In this document: one piece after another, positions 1 through 10,923 of the stretch
How the letters are laid out: the number at the start of each line of letters is the position of its first letter
Position numbering within the stretch: position 1 is the stretch's first letter
Assembly (NCBI GenBank): GCA_024663395.1
Contig: JANFAH010000006.1
Span: 1,860,001 to 1,924,000 of the forward strand
Source of the DNA: Pisolithus tinctorius
Taxonomy: Eukaryota > Basidiomycota > Agaricomycetes > Boletales > Pisolithaceae
Length of the DNA stretch: 64,000 nt
Direction: 5' to 3'
Position numbers and translations under genes: made by a program
Notes under the pieces: generated by a model
Databases searched by the model: none
Seen by the model: only the letters and a program-made list of their open reading frames with translations
Told to the model about the DNA's origin: nothing

Positions 1-488
1 ACTGGTCCTCACAGTACTTTAGTAAGTCCTGTGAGGATGGCCCCAAATGTTGTGTCTGAGCTATTGGTAAGCACTATCACTGCTTCAGTAGGTCTGTGTG
101 GTCACAAGTTGACTCACAAGTTACCCTGCCAGGACATTCACAACAAAAGTGTTCCAGGATTCCTTGCAGCATGGCAGTAGTGGTTGTGTTTCCCTCATTT
201 TGTGGCAATGCAAATACTATGTATCACATGGCTGTGAGTGCATGTAGACCACAGCAGATCAGGATGAGCATTCTGTTCATGAACAAGGTGGAAGAAGTCA
301 TTGCTGAGGTAAACTCATTTGTATCCTCTGTCAAGAAGATGTGATAATGTTGGTTGGCAGGTCAAGTTTGTTAGCACTAGCTCCCCAACATAAACTCCTG
401 AAATATTGGCATCTGAGGCCCCATTGACTATTTCAATTCCCTGCTACCCAAGGACCTGCTTTTCTAGTACATTGTCTGTACCCCTCTT
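1..488. repeat. CpG-free relic of the BTB-upstream repeat
   Basis: The stretch from about 58 to 280 aligns base for base with 3437-3660, upstream of the second BTB gene. Almost every CpG of the 3.4 kb copy is TpG or CpA here, and no CG dinucleotide occurs from 1 to about 488, whereas CG is common from about 665 onward. This pattern is what deamination of methylated cytosine leaves. No convincing gene is present; open frames here are short and look accidental. Confidence 0.75.
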
Positions 489-1190
489 ACGAATTTACCT
501 GGTACGAAGAACAGCATGTAATTCACGTTATGTATGTATGGGCATCCCTTTGCATTGTGGGGATTCCAAGTTGACATGGACATTATAATATTCCCCACTT
601 TCAATGTTCCACCCTGCCATCCTCAGTTTGTTGGTAGCATCCTTTTCATTGAAGAGAACCATCTCGACGAGTGTGATCGGTCGGGGAAACCGTTGGCTCG
701 GTTTTTTGAGGCAGCGTGCTCGCGGCTGAGGTTCAACCGTGGTCATGAAGCGTGGGATAGTAAAGGGTAGGTCTGCTGTTTCGTTGAAAACAGCACAACC
801 ACCTTCTACTGTCTCACTGATACGTGAAGGCGCGGGTTTCTTACTGGGGCCGAGATTTCCGAGCCGTTGATACCTGTTTTATCGTCAGTTGGCTTCGGAA
901 GGTCTATCATGGTATTCCGCCTATTCCGACAATGACAATGGTGCCGGTACTACTGTGCGTCTTTTCTATTCCATTTCGGAAGAAAGTTCCTTCAACTGTG
1001 CACTCAAGTCCGACAGAAGTGCATGTCGACCATTTTCCGAGGCAGGCCCTGATCAGTCATTTTTCAAGGAGGACGTTCTATCGAAGTAAGAGGTTCAGGA
1101 AGATGGCGTGTTGCCGTATCACCCAATCGTTGAAGTTGACTTTATCTAATGAACCTTCATCTTTTGTGCGATATCGAGTGTCCGCGGCGT
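489..1190. other. Intergenic DNA, no gene recognised
   Basis: Normal CpG content returns here. The longest open frames (for example 824-1300 on +) have no recognisable domain and their composition looks like non-coding DNA. Nothing further can be supported. Confidence 0.4.
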
Positions 1191-1930
1191 TCTCAGCAAA
1201 CCAATGTGCCCTGCTGCCTCTCCCGGTCTCGGTCATTGGAGTTGCCCATACAACACGGTTACATGCTTGGCCGTCACTTATTACTCCGGCCCGGCTCTGA
1301 CCGTGCACACTCGAGGTGACTGCGTCGTCCGCACCATTGCAACTCTCCCGGCAGGACATTCAAAGTGAATTATTCATGGATTCACAGCCGAAAACACCAC
1401 TACAATAAGTGCGACGGTCGTGTTTCGTTCATCTCTCAGCAACCCAAATGCTGCGCATCACGCTGCCGTAGGTTTGTAGACCACAGCCGATCAAGACGTA
1501 AAAAAATTGCTCCCTGAGATTCCCTCCGGCGGACGCATGCACTGCGTCCATTGAGCCCTGAGCATCGATTGGACCATTCGGCCTCGCCTCAAGGTATCGT
1601 GTCATTCAATACATACCACATGCAACGCTGCAGCCACTCTGGTGCCGCAGCTAATCTTATCTTGACGCTGACGGCGAAGCCTCCCAAGGGTTGTTATAAG
1701 TACTGAACTCACGATGTAATGGACCGCAAGAATTGTGGAAGAGAGCCAAAGGTTTAAAATCATACAAGATGAGCAGCCACTGCAACTCGCCCCAGCTCAG
1801 TACACAGAACGAAGACCGCTGGTTTGTCCCACCTCGTTTGCTACTCCAGGCACGTTTATCTTTGTCTTTGTGATATCCATATTTTTCACACTACTTTCTC
1901 GGCATGGGTTGGCGATAGCGGTCAGCAGAA
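1190..1930 (+). repeat. Duplicated upstream region of BTB gene copy A
   Basis: Several blocks match the region before BTB copy B (about 3230-4140): a block ending in CATACAACA (1249 versus 3283), a block with TAGACCACAGC..GATCAAGACG (about 1476 versus 3624), and the leader before the start codon. The duplication that produced the BTB pair therefore included roughly 0.7-0.9 kb of upstream DNA. The copies have diverged by substitutions and indels. Confidence 0.6.
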
Positions 1931-1933
1931 GGC

Positions 1934-2941
1934 ATGCCTGCCCCAGTCTACGCCTCGTCGCCCTTCAACCACAGCAAGGCGGACGTGATATTGCGCTCGT
2001 CGGACAACGTCGATTTTCGTGTATTCAAACTCTTCCTTTCATTGTCGTCTCCATTCTTCGAGACTCTGTTCGATCTCCCTCAGCCATCCGAAGCAGAGCA
2101 TCCTGCGGACACTGAGATGAAAGATGGATTGCCTGTGCTTCCAGTCTCAGAGGACAGCAGGACTTTAGATGGACTCCTCCGCTTTTGTTACCCCTGCACG
2201 CTGTCCGAGAATCCTCCTCTTAACCACTTCAGAGACGTGATCAAAGTACTGGAGGCGGCACAAAAGTATGCTCTTGATGAAGTCGAGAACACCATCCGGA
2301 AGGCCCTTTTCAACCCTACCATTCTAGAGCTGAACTCCTTGCGTTGTTTTGCCATCGCACGCAAAGCTCGCCTGCGGGAAGAGACTACTCTGGCTGCCAG
2401 GTATTCTCTGAGGATATCCCTCGTTCCAAATTGGTTCGAAGAGATCGAGATGATTACTGCCACCGATCTCCTCGCCTTGTTGGCCTATCATCAGAAGTGT
2501 GGATGGGCTGTGCAGAAACTGCAACTGGGTTTCTCGTGGATTGAAGAGCATTACCAGAGCCGTGCAGCGGTTCCATGGATTTTTGGTGAAACTCCGGGTC
2601 GCTCGTGCGGTTGTCCGAGGGCAGACACGATAAAGTTATTTGGCCAGAGGCATCTCGTATGGTGGGAAGAGTTTATGGAAGCTACCTTCCGAACTCTGAA
2701 GGAGAAACCATGCGCCCGCACCGTGCACAAGTCGGTCGAAAAGACAATCGGGGAAGTCAGGCGGCGTAACTGCCAATCTTGCACTCCCGATATAGCCACT
2801 GTGATGAATCAATTTGCCGACCTGTTTGCAAGGAAAGTGGAAGAGCTGGTTTCGGAGGTAAGTTCCCCATCCCCCCAGGAGACTACTGCCATATGTGAAA
2901 GTAATGTCGGTCTGCAGGTCGAGCTTCACTTGACCTACTAG
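1934..2941 (+). CDS. BTB/POZ domain protein, copy A
   Basis: The N-terminal third is a fungal BTB/POZ domain: KADVILRSSDNVDFRVFKLF, then FETLFDLP and a conserved LRFCYPC segment near residue 90. The rest is the helical C-terminal region seen in Agaricomycete BTB proteins, with Cys pairs (CGCP, CQSC) and a WWEEF motif. These proteins are usually protein-interaction adaptors, sometimes for Cul3 ligases; the partner is unknown. A GT-AG intron fits at 2858-2917. It is 60 nt, a multiple of three, so spliced (about 315 aa) and unspliced (335 aa) forms share the same end, VELHLTY. The start is the Met matching an internal Met of copy B; copy A has lost about 19 leading residues through a small deletion. 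It is closely related to the gene at 4153. Confidence 0.85.
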   Translation: MPAPVYASSPFNHSKADVILRSSDNVDFRVFKLFLSLSSPFFETLFDLPQPSEAEHPADTEMKDGLPVLPVSEDSRTLDGLLRFCYPCTLSENPPLNHFRDVIKVLEAAQKYALDEVENTIRKALFNPTILELNSLRCFAIARKARLREETTLAARYSLRISLVPNWFEEIEMITATDLLALLAYHQKCGWAVQKLQLGFSWIEEHYQSRAAVPWIFGETPGRSCGCPRADTIKLFGQRHLVWWEEFMEATFRTLKEKPCARTVHKSVEKTIGEVRRRNCQSCTPDIATVMNQFADLFARKVEELVSEVSSPSPQETTAICESNVGLQVELHLTY

Positions 2942-4152
2942 TTCCTCCCCCCTTCGTATAAATTTCTGGATGACTCTTACAAATGACTGGGGCTTCAACC
3001 TTGTATCACCATATTACATACATAGCTGTATGTTGTACGTCCGCTTTTCAAACAGTTTGTGCCATTCTTGCGGGTTTATTCCGGAGGTACTATAAACGTA
3101 CCACATACCGAGGTTCGGCAAGATGACCAACCATATCACCAAAGCCTTTGCACAATGATGATCTGGACTCCGCGCACCCTCTGCATACTCAGCGAACCAT
3201 TCAAGTTGTGCCACGACACTTTGCTGAGTACTCACAAGCCCACGGCGTTGTGTCTCGCGATCTCAATCGTTAGAACTGCCGATACAACATGATTCACGGG
3301 GAACTGTTGACAGGTTTAATCTTATTCTTGAGGACCTAACTTCTCGAGACAGGATGCGGTGACCGTGCAGAGCAAAGGTAACTTCATAAAAACTCTCCCG
3401 AGAAACACCGACTTAAGGCGAAATCAACAGTACTACGAGCTATTAGTAAGCGCTATCACTGCTTCGGTAGGTCTGCGCCGTCGCAAGTTGACTCACAAGT
3501 TACCCCGCCAGGACATTTACAGCGAAAGTGTTCCAGGATTCCTTGCAGCACGGCGGGAGTGGTTGTGTTTCCCTCATTTCGCGGCAACGCAAATACTACA
3601 TATCACATGGCCGTGCGTACGTGTAGACCACAGCAGATCAAGACGAGCGTTCGTAAAGCAAAGCATCGCATGATGTCCCCGGATGGCTGCTTCTAGACCA
3701 TTCAGCCATGTCTACCCCAGGAGCTTAACCAGTGCCGCGGTACCCCCGAGGTCACGCTGATCTCACCTTGCTGCTGACGTCCAATTCTTTTTTGGGGTCG
3801 TTGTAGGTCCTTAATGGGGTTGACTCGCGGCGTAATAGAACGCATGGACTCCAGGACTGAAAAACAGGGCCAAAGACTAGCCAAAGGTTTAATTACATGG
3901 AGGGTGGGCGGCTACGCAGTTCGATTCACCCACTGTCCAGTACGCAGAGCGAAGACCACAAGTTTTTTCCACCTCGTTTACTACGCTAGGTAAGTTTTCC
4001 CTTGTTGTTGTGTTTTCTGTCGTTTTCGTGATACTAAAACCTTATCTCCTAGGCTTCGAGACAAAGACAAGCAGTTTTGACTACCCCCCTCTAAGGCACA
4101 TATTTCTTCAACTCGGTTCGTGAGTACCCTCTCTTAGCGTATTTGACCTTTA
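2942..4152 (+). repeat. Spacer between BTB paralogs, containing the duplicated upstream region
   Basis: The first 280 bases are the 3' flank of copy A. From about 3230 to 4140 the DNA is related to 1190-1930, and its 3437-3660 part is the CpG-rich relative of the CpG-free relic at 58-280. No additional gene is seen. The last part is the probable promoter and leader of copy B. Confidence 0.6.
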
Positions 4153-5219
4153 ATGTCGGATTTCGTGTCGTGGATTAACGATAACGGTCAGCAGCCCACC
4201 CGTAAAGACATGCCTACCCCCGTCTACGCCTCGCCACCCTTCAACCATGGTAAAGCAGACGTGATCCTGCGCTCGTCAGACAACGTCGATTTCCGTGTAT
4301 TCAGGCTTTTCCTTTCATTGTCTTCTTCGTTCTTCGAGACCCTCTTCGACCTTCCTCAGCCATCCGAAGAAGAGAAGTCTGCGGATACTGAGACGAAGGA
4401 TGGATTGCCTGTGCTTCCCGTCTCAGAGGACAGCAGGACTTTAGATGCGCTCCTCCGCTTCTGTTACCCCTGCACTCTGACCGAGAATCCTCCCCTCAAC
4501 CACTTCAGGGACGTGATTAAAGTGCTGGAGGCGGCACAAAAGTATTCTCTTGATGAAGTCGAGAACACTATCCGAAAGGCCCTCTTTAACCCCACTATTT
4601 TGGAGGCCAACCCGCTGCGTTGTTTTGCCATAGCGCGCCAGGCTCGCATGCGGGAAGAGACTATCCTGTCTGCTAGGTATTCCTTGAGGACATCCCTCGT
4701 TCCAGATTGGTTTGAGGAGATCGAGATGATTAGCTCCACCGATCTTCTCGCCTTGTGGGCTTACCATCAAAAGTGTGGAAAGGCCGCGCAGAAACTGCAG
4801 CTCAGTTATTCATGGATTGAAGGGCATTATCAGAGTCGCGTAGCAGCTCCGTGGATTTTTGGTGAAACCCCGGGTCGCACTTGCGGTTGCCCTAAGTCAA
4901 ACACGATCAAGCTGTTTGGCCAGAAGCATCTCGTATGGTGGGAGGAGTTTATGGAAGCTACTTTCCAAACGCTAAAGGAGAAACCGTGTGCCCAAACCGT
5001 GTACCAGGCAGCCGAAAAGAATATCGAACAGGTCAGGCGACGTAATTGTCAGTCTTGCTCTCCCGACATAGCTACTGTGATGAAGCAATTTGCCGACCTG
5101 TTTGCGAAGAAAGTGGAAGAGCTTGTTTCGGAAGTAAGTTCCTCACATGTGCTGAGCCTGTGTTTTGGGGCAGATGCGATAACATTGGATTGCAGGTCGA
5201 ACTTCACTTCACCTACTAG
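4153..5219 (+). CDS. BTB/POZ domain protein, copy B
   Basis: Same architecture as copy A: BTB domain over about residues 25-150 (KADVILRSSDNVDFRVFRLF, FETLFDLP, LRFCYPC), then a helical region with CGCP, WWEEF and CQSC. Joining 4153-5133 to 5196-5219 removes a 62-nt GT-AG intron and gives 334 aa ending VELHFTY, matching copy A. Read without splicing the frame shifts in meaning and runs on to 5247, so the intron is probably real. Compared with copy A it has an N-terminal extension beginning MSDFVSWINDNGQQ. It is probably an adaptor of protein-protein interactions; substrate and pathway are unknown. The pair arose by tandem duplication in direct orientation. Confidence 0.88.
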
Positions 5220-5247
5220 CCTATGTGCAAATGCTGAAGTGTCATGA

Positions 5248-5660
5248 TGAATGTCATCCTGACACTTAAGTATTTGGAAAAAAATCTTCGCTTGCCAGTA
5301 CAATCACCGTTTGCCGTGTAAATGTGTATGTAATTCCCATGGTTATTCCGATGTAGTTCCTCCTTCGTGCGTATGAATTTCTTGTTGACTCCTACAAAAT
5401 GCCGCCTTTTCGATCTTGTATCACCATATCACATGCACACCACGTTGTATGTATGTCCGCTCTTCGAGTAATTTGTGCCGTTCCTGCGAGTTTATTCAGT
5501 ACAAAAGCAGATGACAGTATGCACACTACCCTGCGAGTATGTAGTCTACTGGACATCACCCATGGAAAATAGCATAAGGCAAAGCTAAGATAACACCAAA
5601 ATATCAAAAGCAAACGGCGAAATCAATATGTATGATCATTAGTAATAGGCAGCAGTGGAA
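5248..5660. other. Intergenic region between convergent genes
   Basis: About 0.4 kb separates the 3' end of BTB copy B (+) from the 3' end of the Rxt3-like gene (-). It should hold both 3' untranslated regions and terminators. No gene or repeat is recognised. Confidence 0.5.
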
Positions 5661-8600
5661 TCATTCATGGAACCATCTCCATCTCAGTACCATAATTTTC
5701 AGTTCACCGTCATCACCACCATCATCATTATCATCCGCCGTTATAATCGTCTCGTCCCCGGTGGTATTATTTTTGTCCTTGTCCTTCGGCTTCGGAGGTA
5801 GCTTGACGATGACAGCGTCTTTTTCAAACAAAAAATTTGTCTCAACGAGGTTTGAGTGGAGAGCGTGAAGAGAAACCGTTGGTTTGGTGGCTTCATTCGA
5901 GGAAGAAGCAACTCCAGGTTTCGGCTTCGGCTGTTGTTGCGGTCGTGGCGTAGGAGATGAAACGGGAGGACAGCCCTCTGCCGTCTCACTACCCGAAGTA
6001 GGATTAGAAGTGCTCGTGCCTGACGATGGGGGATTTTCAGGGGCGTCGAGAGTTGTTGATTTTTCTGTCAGGGATGTTGGGGATGTCGGTTTTACTGCTG
6101 CTGCAGAAGGTGGTGTGGCGGTGCGAGTTTCCGTTGTAGTGTTGTCGTCGCCGACATCAGCATCGGCAATACTCTCACTCTGCTTCTTTTCTTTCTCATC
6201 GGCCGGTTCAAGCACTGATAAGGCGTATTTCCGTGAACCGTCTTCCTCGCCAACACAAGTAACGACAAAAGCCTGTTTTGTGCACTCAAGCACAACGGCA
6301 GCGCCCGCAGACGTTTTGTTCGTATCGCCATCGGTCTTGTCAGCTACCCCTGACGGCTTCCATCGTTTCCGAGGGGGTCCAACGATTGACGTACTATGAA
6401 GATGCGGGAAGAGGGCACATTGCAATACCAAAGGATCATATTTGTACCTGCGGAAAGCGAAAAAAAAAAGCGAAAAACAGCAATCAATCAGTCATTTACT
6501 GTGAAATCCCACGACGCCAATATATTCTTGGCTGCCAGGCCACGACGTACCCAGACCCCATCTTTCCCGTCCGCGAATCAGCAACACCGAACAAGACAGT
6601 CCCCACTTCCATCTTGCGCACCTCGTCTGCGAGTACGGCCGACTCCGCTGCTCCCCTCTCCTTCTTCATCTCGTCGAAGGCGTCGATATCGAGTCTACGG
6701 CGCTTATTACGTGTAGAATTCGTCATATTCGTCATGTCGGAGAAGGGAGGAGATACAGGTCGAACCGCTGCTGCTGGTAAACCGAGCACATCCGCGCGTC
6801 GTTGTGCGTACTCGGCGAGCCGTTGGTCCCTGTTACGTCTCCCGAGTCCAGGGGCAACATGTGCTCCCTTCTGTATTTTTTAATTCGTCGTCAAGATCAT
6901 CGTCAATATAATGTGACAAGGTGATAACAAGGGGACGTGGGGAAACGAAACTACGCACCTCCACAACCTCGACACTAATCACCTCAAACGCACTTCCATC
7001 GTGTCCCCATCCCCATCCACAGCTAACACACCCTCGTCCATCATCTTCAGCTTCCTCGAAACTCGACATTTGCGCGGCTTGGTCGCCCCGTCCAGCACTT
7101 GGATCGCCATAGAACACTTCGCCCCACCCACCGATGAACCGGCTGGCCCATACTCCGCCTGCATACACGGGTTGCTGCGCGGGTTCGCTCGAGGTATCCG
7201 ACGTGGATGGTACGGGTGGCATTGGGGTGGATGTACGCGTACGAGGTGCACTGGCTGTCCCATTGGCTTGTCCATTGATACCGATACCAGCGCCGTTGAC
7301 ACCGCCATTCCCATTGCCGTCATTCCCAGCAGGTCCACGTACTGCACCAGACGCAGACGACAGCGTGGGTACGAGCGCAAGAACCACGCGGACGGCCCGC
7401 CCCTCTCGCTTGGCGCGTGCGACTCCACTCCACGTAAGCAGTCCTGCATGTACGGCGCACTCGATCACGTTTGAGTCATCCGTGTAGACACGTCGTCTTG
7501 ATAAGGGTGATATGGCTGTCGAGGGTAGAAACGGGGGAGGGGGAGGTAAACCACCACCCCACAGTCTGAACTTCGGTGGCCGGCACGCCGGGAGGAACAC
7601 GGGTGGGATAATCACGGTCAGTCTTAGCTCAGTGGAGACGGGAGCTCGAACGGCCGCTGCTGAAGTTGATGATGATCCGGACTCCGCATCGACGACAGGC
7701 GAGGGGATGTGTTCAGGGAAATAATACGGGAAAGGTGTCCGCGGCCACACATACACGCCCAGATTCACGAAAGGTTTCTTCTCTCTCTCCTTCCGTACTT
7801 TGGCCAGCTCGGCAGCACTCGGCATACGCTCAAGCATCTCTAGACGTTCGCGCTCGATGATCTCGAACCGCTCCCGTTCAATCATCTCGAGTCGCTCACG
7901 GTCGACTATGTCGAGTGTGCCTAGGCGATCACGTTCGAGGAGCTCGATATGCTCGCGTTCAAGTAGTTCCAGGCGGTCACGCAGCTCCAAACGTTCGCGT
8001 TCTCGTTCACGCTCGGCCACGTCGGGCCGGTCACGGTCCGTAGGACTTGGAGGATGGTCGACGTCCATCGCATCCGGCACAGGCTCGGGTTGTTTGTCTA
8101 TTTTGTCGTTTCCACCTGTAGTGGTCGTCATCCCCACACCGGGGCCAGGGCCATCGCGATCGTGGTCCGCCGGAATGGCTCTGTCTTTCCCTCGTTCCCT
8201 CTGTTCTCTGTCACGTTCGCGCTCACGTTCCATCACCTCCACATGCTCCCTCTCCTTGTCACGTTGTCGATCCATCATTTCGGGCCTGTTGTGGGGGTCC
8301 ATGAAAAAATGCCGATCGTGTTCACGGTCGAGTGGCAACTTGTCCCGTTCGCGATCGTACGGCGACGGGTGCCCGATGCGTTCGCGTTCGCGTTCTCTTT
8401 CTCGTTCACCTTCCCTATCCAAAGCAGACACGGGTACCACAATCATTCTGTTTCGCTCGCGCTCCAACGCGGCATGTTCCCTTTCTCTCTCCTGTTCGCG
8501 TTGCTGCAAGTGCAGATCACGTTCGAACGCCATACGCTCGCGTTCTCGCTGTTCGTACAGTGCTCGATCACGTTCGCGCTCTCGGTGGACTGCCATTGTG

Positions 8601-10788
8601 CGCTGTTCCTGGTCTCGGTCTCGGTCTCGATCTACACGGTCGCGAGGGGGTTGTCTTTCAGGATGAGGGGGTACTCCCATGGGCATACCTCCCATTCCGG
8701 TCCTCACCCTATCGGCCCTCTCTCGCTCTCGCTCTCTGTCTCTCTCGACACGCTCAATTCTCTCCCTCTCCATTCGTTCAGCCCTTTCCCAGTCTGCACG
8801 ATCTGCAAACGCAAGCCGATCACGATACTCGCGTTCTCTCTCTCGTTCGCGTTCCCGGAGGAGCTGGTCGCGTTCGGCGAGGCCGCCGATCGGAGGAAAG
8901 TCTCTTTCTCGTTCTCTCTCACGTGCGAACTGGTTCTCGCGCTCGCGGGTAAGGTCATGTGGATGGGACGACGCGTAAGGTGAAACGCCAGGACCTACTC
9001 CGATGCCCAAGGGCACGTCCCGAGGACCAGCACTAGGTCCCCCCGCTGGAGGGTTAGAAGGGGGCATTCCTGGACCACTAACGCCACCTGATCTGAGGGG
9101 TGCGCCAAGTGAATGTCCGTGTGGAGGGTAGCCGTGTGAATGAGGAGGCTGTGGGCCGGGTATGTGTGGGTTAACGTGCGGATGGGGGTGGGAATGGGGA
9201 GAGGGCACGCGGGAATGAGTGCGTTGGTCACGATCGCGCTCTCGGGGAGCTCCCTCACGATCCCTGAAAGCCAATTCACGTTCCCGTTCGCGGCGAGCCA
9301 TGTCCATCATCTCGCGTTCTCGCTGGCTTTGAGGCGGGGGAAGACAGGGACCTACGCCTGGGCCAGCCATCATATCTCTCTCTCGCTCCCTCTCCCACTC
9401 GCGTTGCCGCTGTCTGTCACGGATCATGTCGGGATGGAAGGCGTATTCTCTCTCGCGTTCTTCGCGGTCCTTCTCCCTGTCCCATTCCGGGGGTGGGTGA
9501 GCGAGGAATTGGCCCTGACCTGGCAAGATACTTGGGCCAGTGACAGTTGGCCGATGTTGGCTGTGAGGACCGATTCCGTGTGAATGGGGATGGGGTGGTG
9601 GTGGATGGGAGTGTGTATTATGGCTGTGTGACAAGTGATGAGGACGTTCACGGTCGTGTGGTGGCGGTGGCGGTGCGCGATCATGTGGGAGACGTTCTCG
9701 TTCGTGAGGTGGAGGCGGCATAGGCATTCTCTGGCCACCTGAACCGGGTGGGGAGTGTTGCATTCCCGTTCTCGTTGGCGCACTGCTGGGGGCCTGCATG
9801 GGCCGTGCGAGAGGCGACATCCTATGTACATGTTGGGCACGCTCTCTTTCAAGAGGAGATGGAATTGTGCGGTCGTGAGGAGACGCTAAGGGGCGGTCAT
9901 GGGGGGATGAGACAGGGCGATCGAGTCCTGGGGGTGCGACGCCTGGACCGACTGTGGGTGGAGGGGGAGGGTAGTGAGGCCTGTCTCGTTCGCGGTCGCG
10001 ATCACGTGCGACTTGGCGGATGAGCTCCATGTCTTGCTGGTCTCGTTGCTTGTGGCCAGCTGGGCCATTTGGGTTTCCCTGTAGGCGGGCCTTTTCGTCG
10101 GCGATGCGCTTGTCAAGGATGAGGGTGCCTGAAGAGGAGATGAGAGTGCCTGGAGGGACAGGTCTCGTGGGGGGAGAGTGGGCGGCTGCACTGCGATTAG
10201 CGCGGTGCAAAGACGAGGAGATAAGATAATCGTACCAGAGTTGGCTGGGCTGGGACGGGTGCTGGGTGTCTGAGAGTCTTGGAGGGCCCTGCTGGCTGTT
10301 CCGGGCATAGCCGGTTTGACGTGCTGGGAGGGAGGTGGTTGGTGAGACGAACGAGGCCCCAGATTGGGCGTGGACCCCTGTTGACGCGGAACCAGAGGAG
10401 GAGGACCCCAGGGACCGGGGGAGTGCACGTGAGATGGGGACGGGTGCTGGAGACTGGCCATTGCAGGACCGGACAGAGAGTCGATGGGCGATGCGATGGG
10501 GACTTGCTGCTGTTGCTGGTGTTGCTGCTGCTGCTGGGGTGGATGAGGGGGGCGTGGGTTGATGCGGTGTGGGGTGTTGTTGAATGGGAATGCATACGGC
10601 GACGACGATGGGGCTGGCTGGTGGGGAGTGTAGTGGGGTTGGGTCGAGTCGCTGGTGCTGCTTCCTTCGGTGGGTGGCTGGTTTGGTGGTCTCTTTCTGT
10701 GCTGCGAGGGCGAGTCCTGCAGCAGACGAGAGACTTCCATGCTGGCTGGCGGAGGAGAGAGAAAAGGCGGGCGAGTCCACTGGGCCAT
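5661..10788 (-). CDS. Rxt3-domain protein, subunit of the Rpd3L histone deacetylase complex
   Basis: Four exons join cleanly: 10788-10236, 10185-6959, 6870-6551 and 6447-5661 (introns of 50, 88 and 103 nt, GT-AG). The total of 4887 nt gives 1628 aa. The C-terminal 600 or so residues carry the Rxt3 signature: a segment ending VYVWPRTPFPYYFPEH, FRLWGGG, the diagnostic VYTDDSN followed by CAVHAG, later GVWASRFIGGWGEVFY, and GYKYDPLVLQCALFP in the last exon. Rxt3 proteins belong to the large Sin3-Rpd3 corepressor in the nucleus. The N-terminal 1000 residues are Pro/Gln/His-rich, then dominated by RERERD-type charged repeats, likely disordered or coiled. This makes it far longer than the yeast protein. 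The start is the ATG at 10788, since the frame entering it from upstream lacks an ATG. The 135-bp spacer to the divergent carnitine acetyltransferase must serve both genes. Confidence 0.85.
7750..9750 (-). repeat. Low-complexity RE/RD-rich coding repeat
   Basis: Within the large Rxt3-like exon, about 2 kb encodes degenerate runs of Arg-Glu and Arg-Asp mixed with His/Pro-rich stretches. On the opposite strand the same bases give long artificial open frames rich in Arg-Ser, which are not genes. Confidence 0.8.
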
Positions 10789-10923
10789 CGTGTAGATCGG
10801 AGATCCATATGTAATAATAGGGTCTCCCACGTGGTCAGATCGAGATCCACCCCCCCTGTCTTATCGCCTCGCCTCGCTTGCTTATGTCATCTCCCCCCGC
10901 CTTTTGCTTGTGATTATACCTCC
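10789..10923. promoter_or_regulatory. Bidirectional promoter, Rxt3-like gene and carnitine acetyltransferase
   Basis: Only 135 bp lie between the two divergent start codons, so both promoters and both 5' leaders must fit here. The segment is pyrimidine-rich on the + strand toward the second gene (ATCTCCCCCCGCC). No TATA box is obvious. Confidence 0.5.

Noticed and set aside
7800..8666. Long + strand open frame rich in Arg-Ser, resembling an SR splicing factor
   Set aside because: It is the exact antisense of the Arg-Glu/Arg-Asp repeats in the Rxt3-like exon; repeat codons on one strand keep the other strand open.
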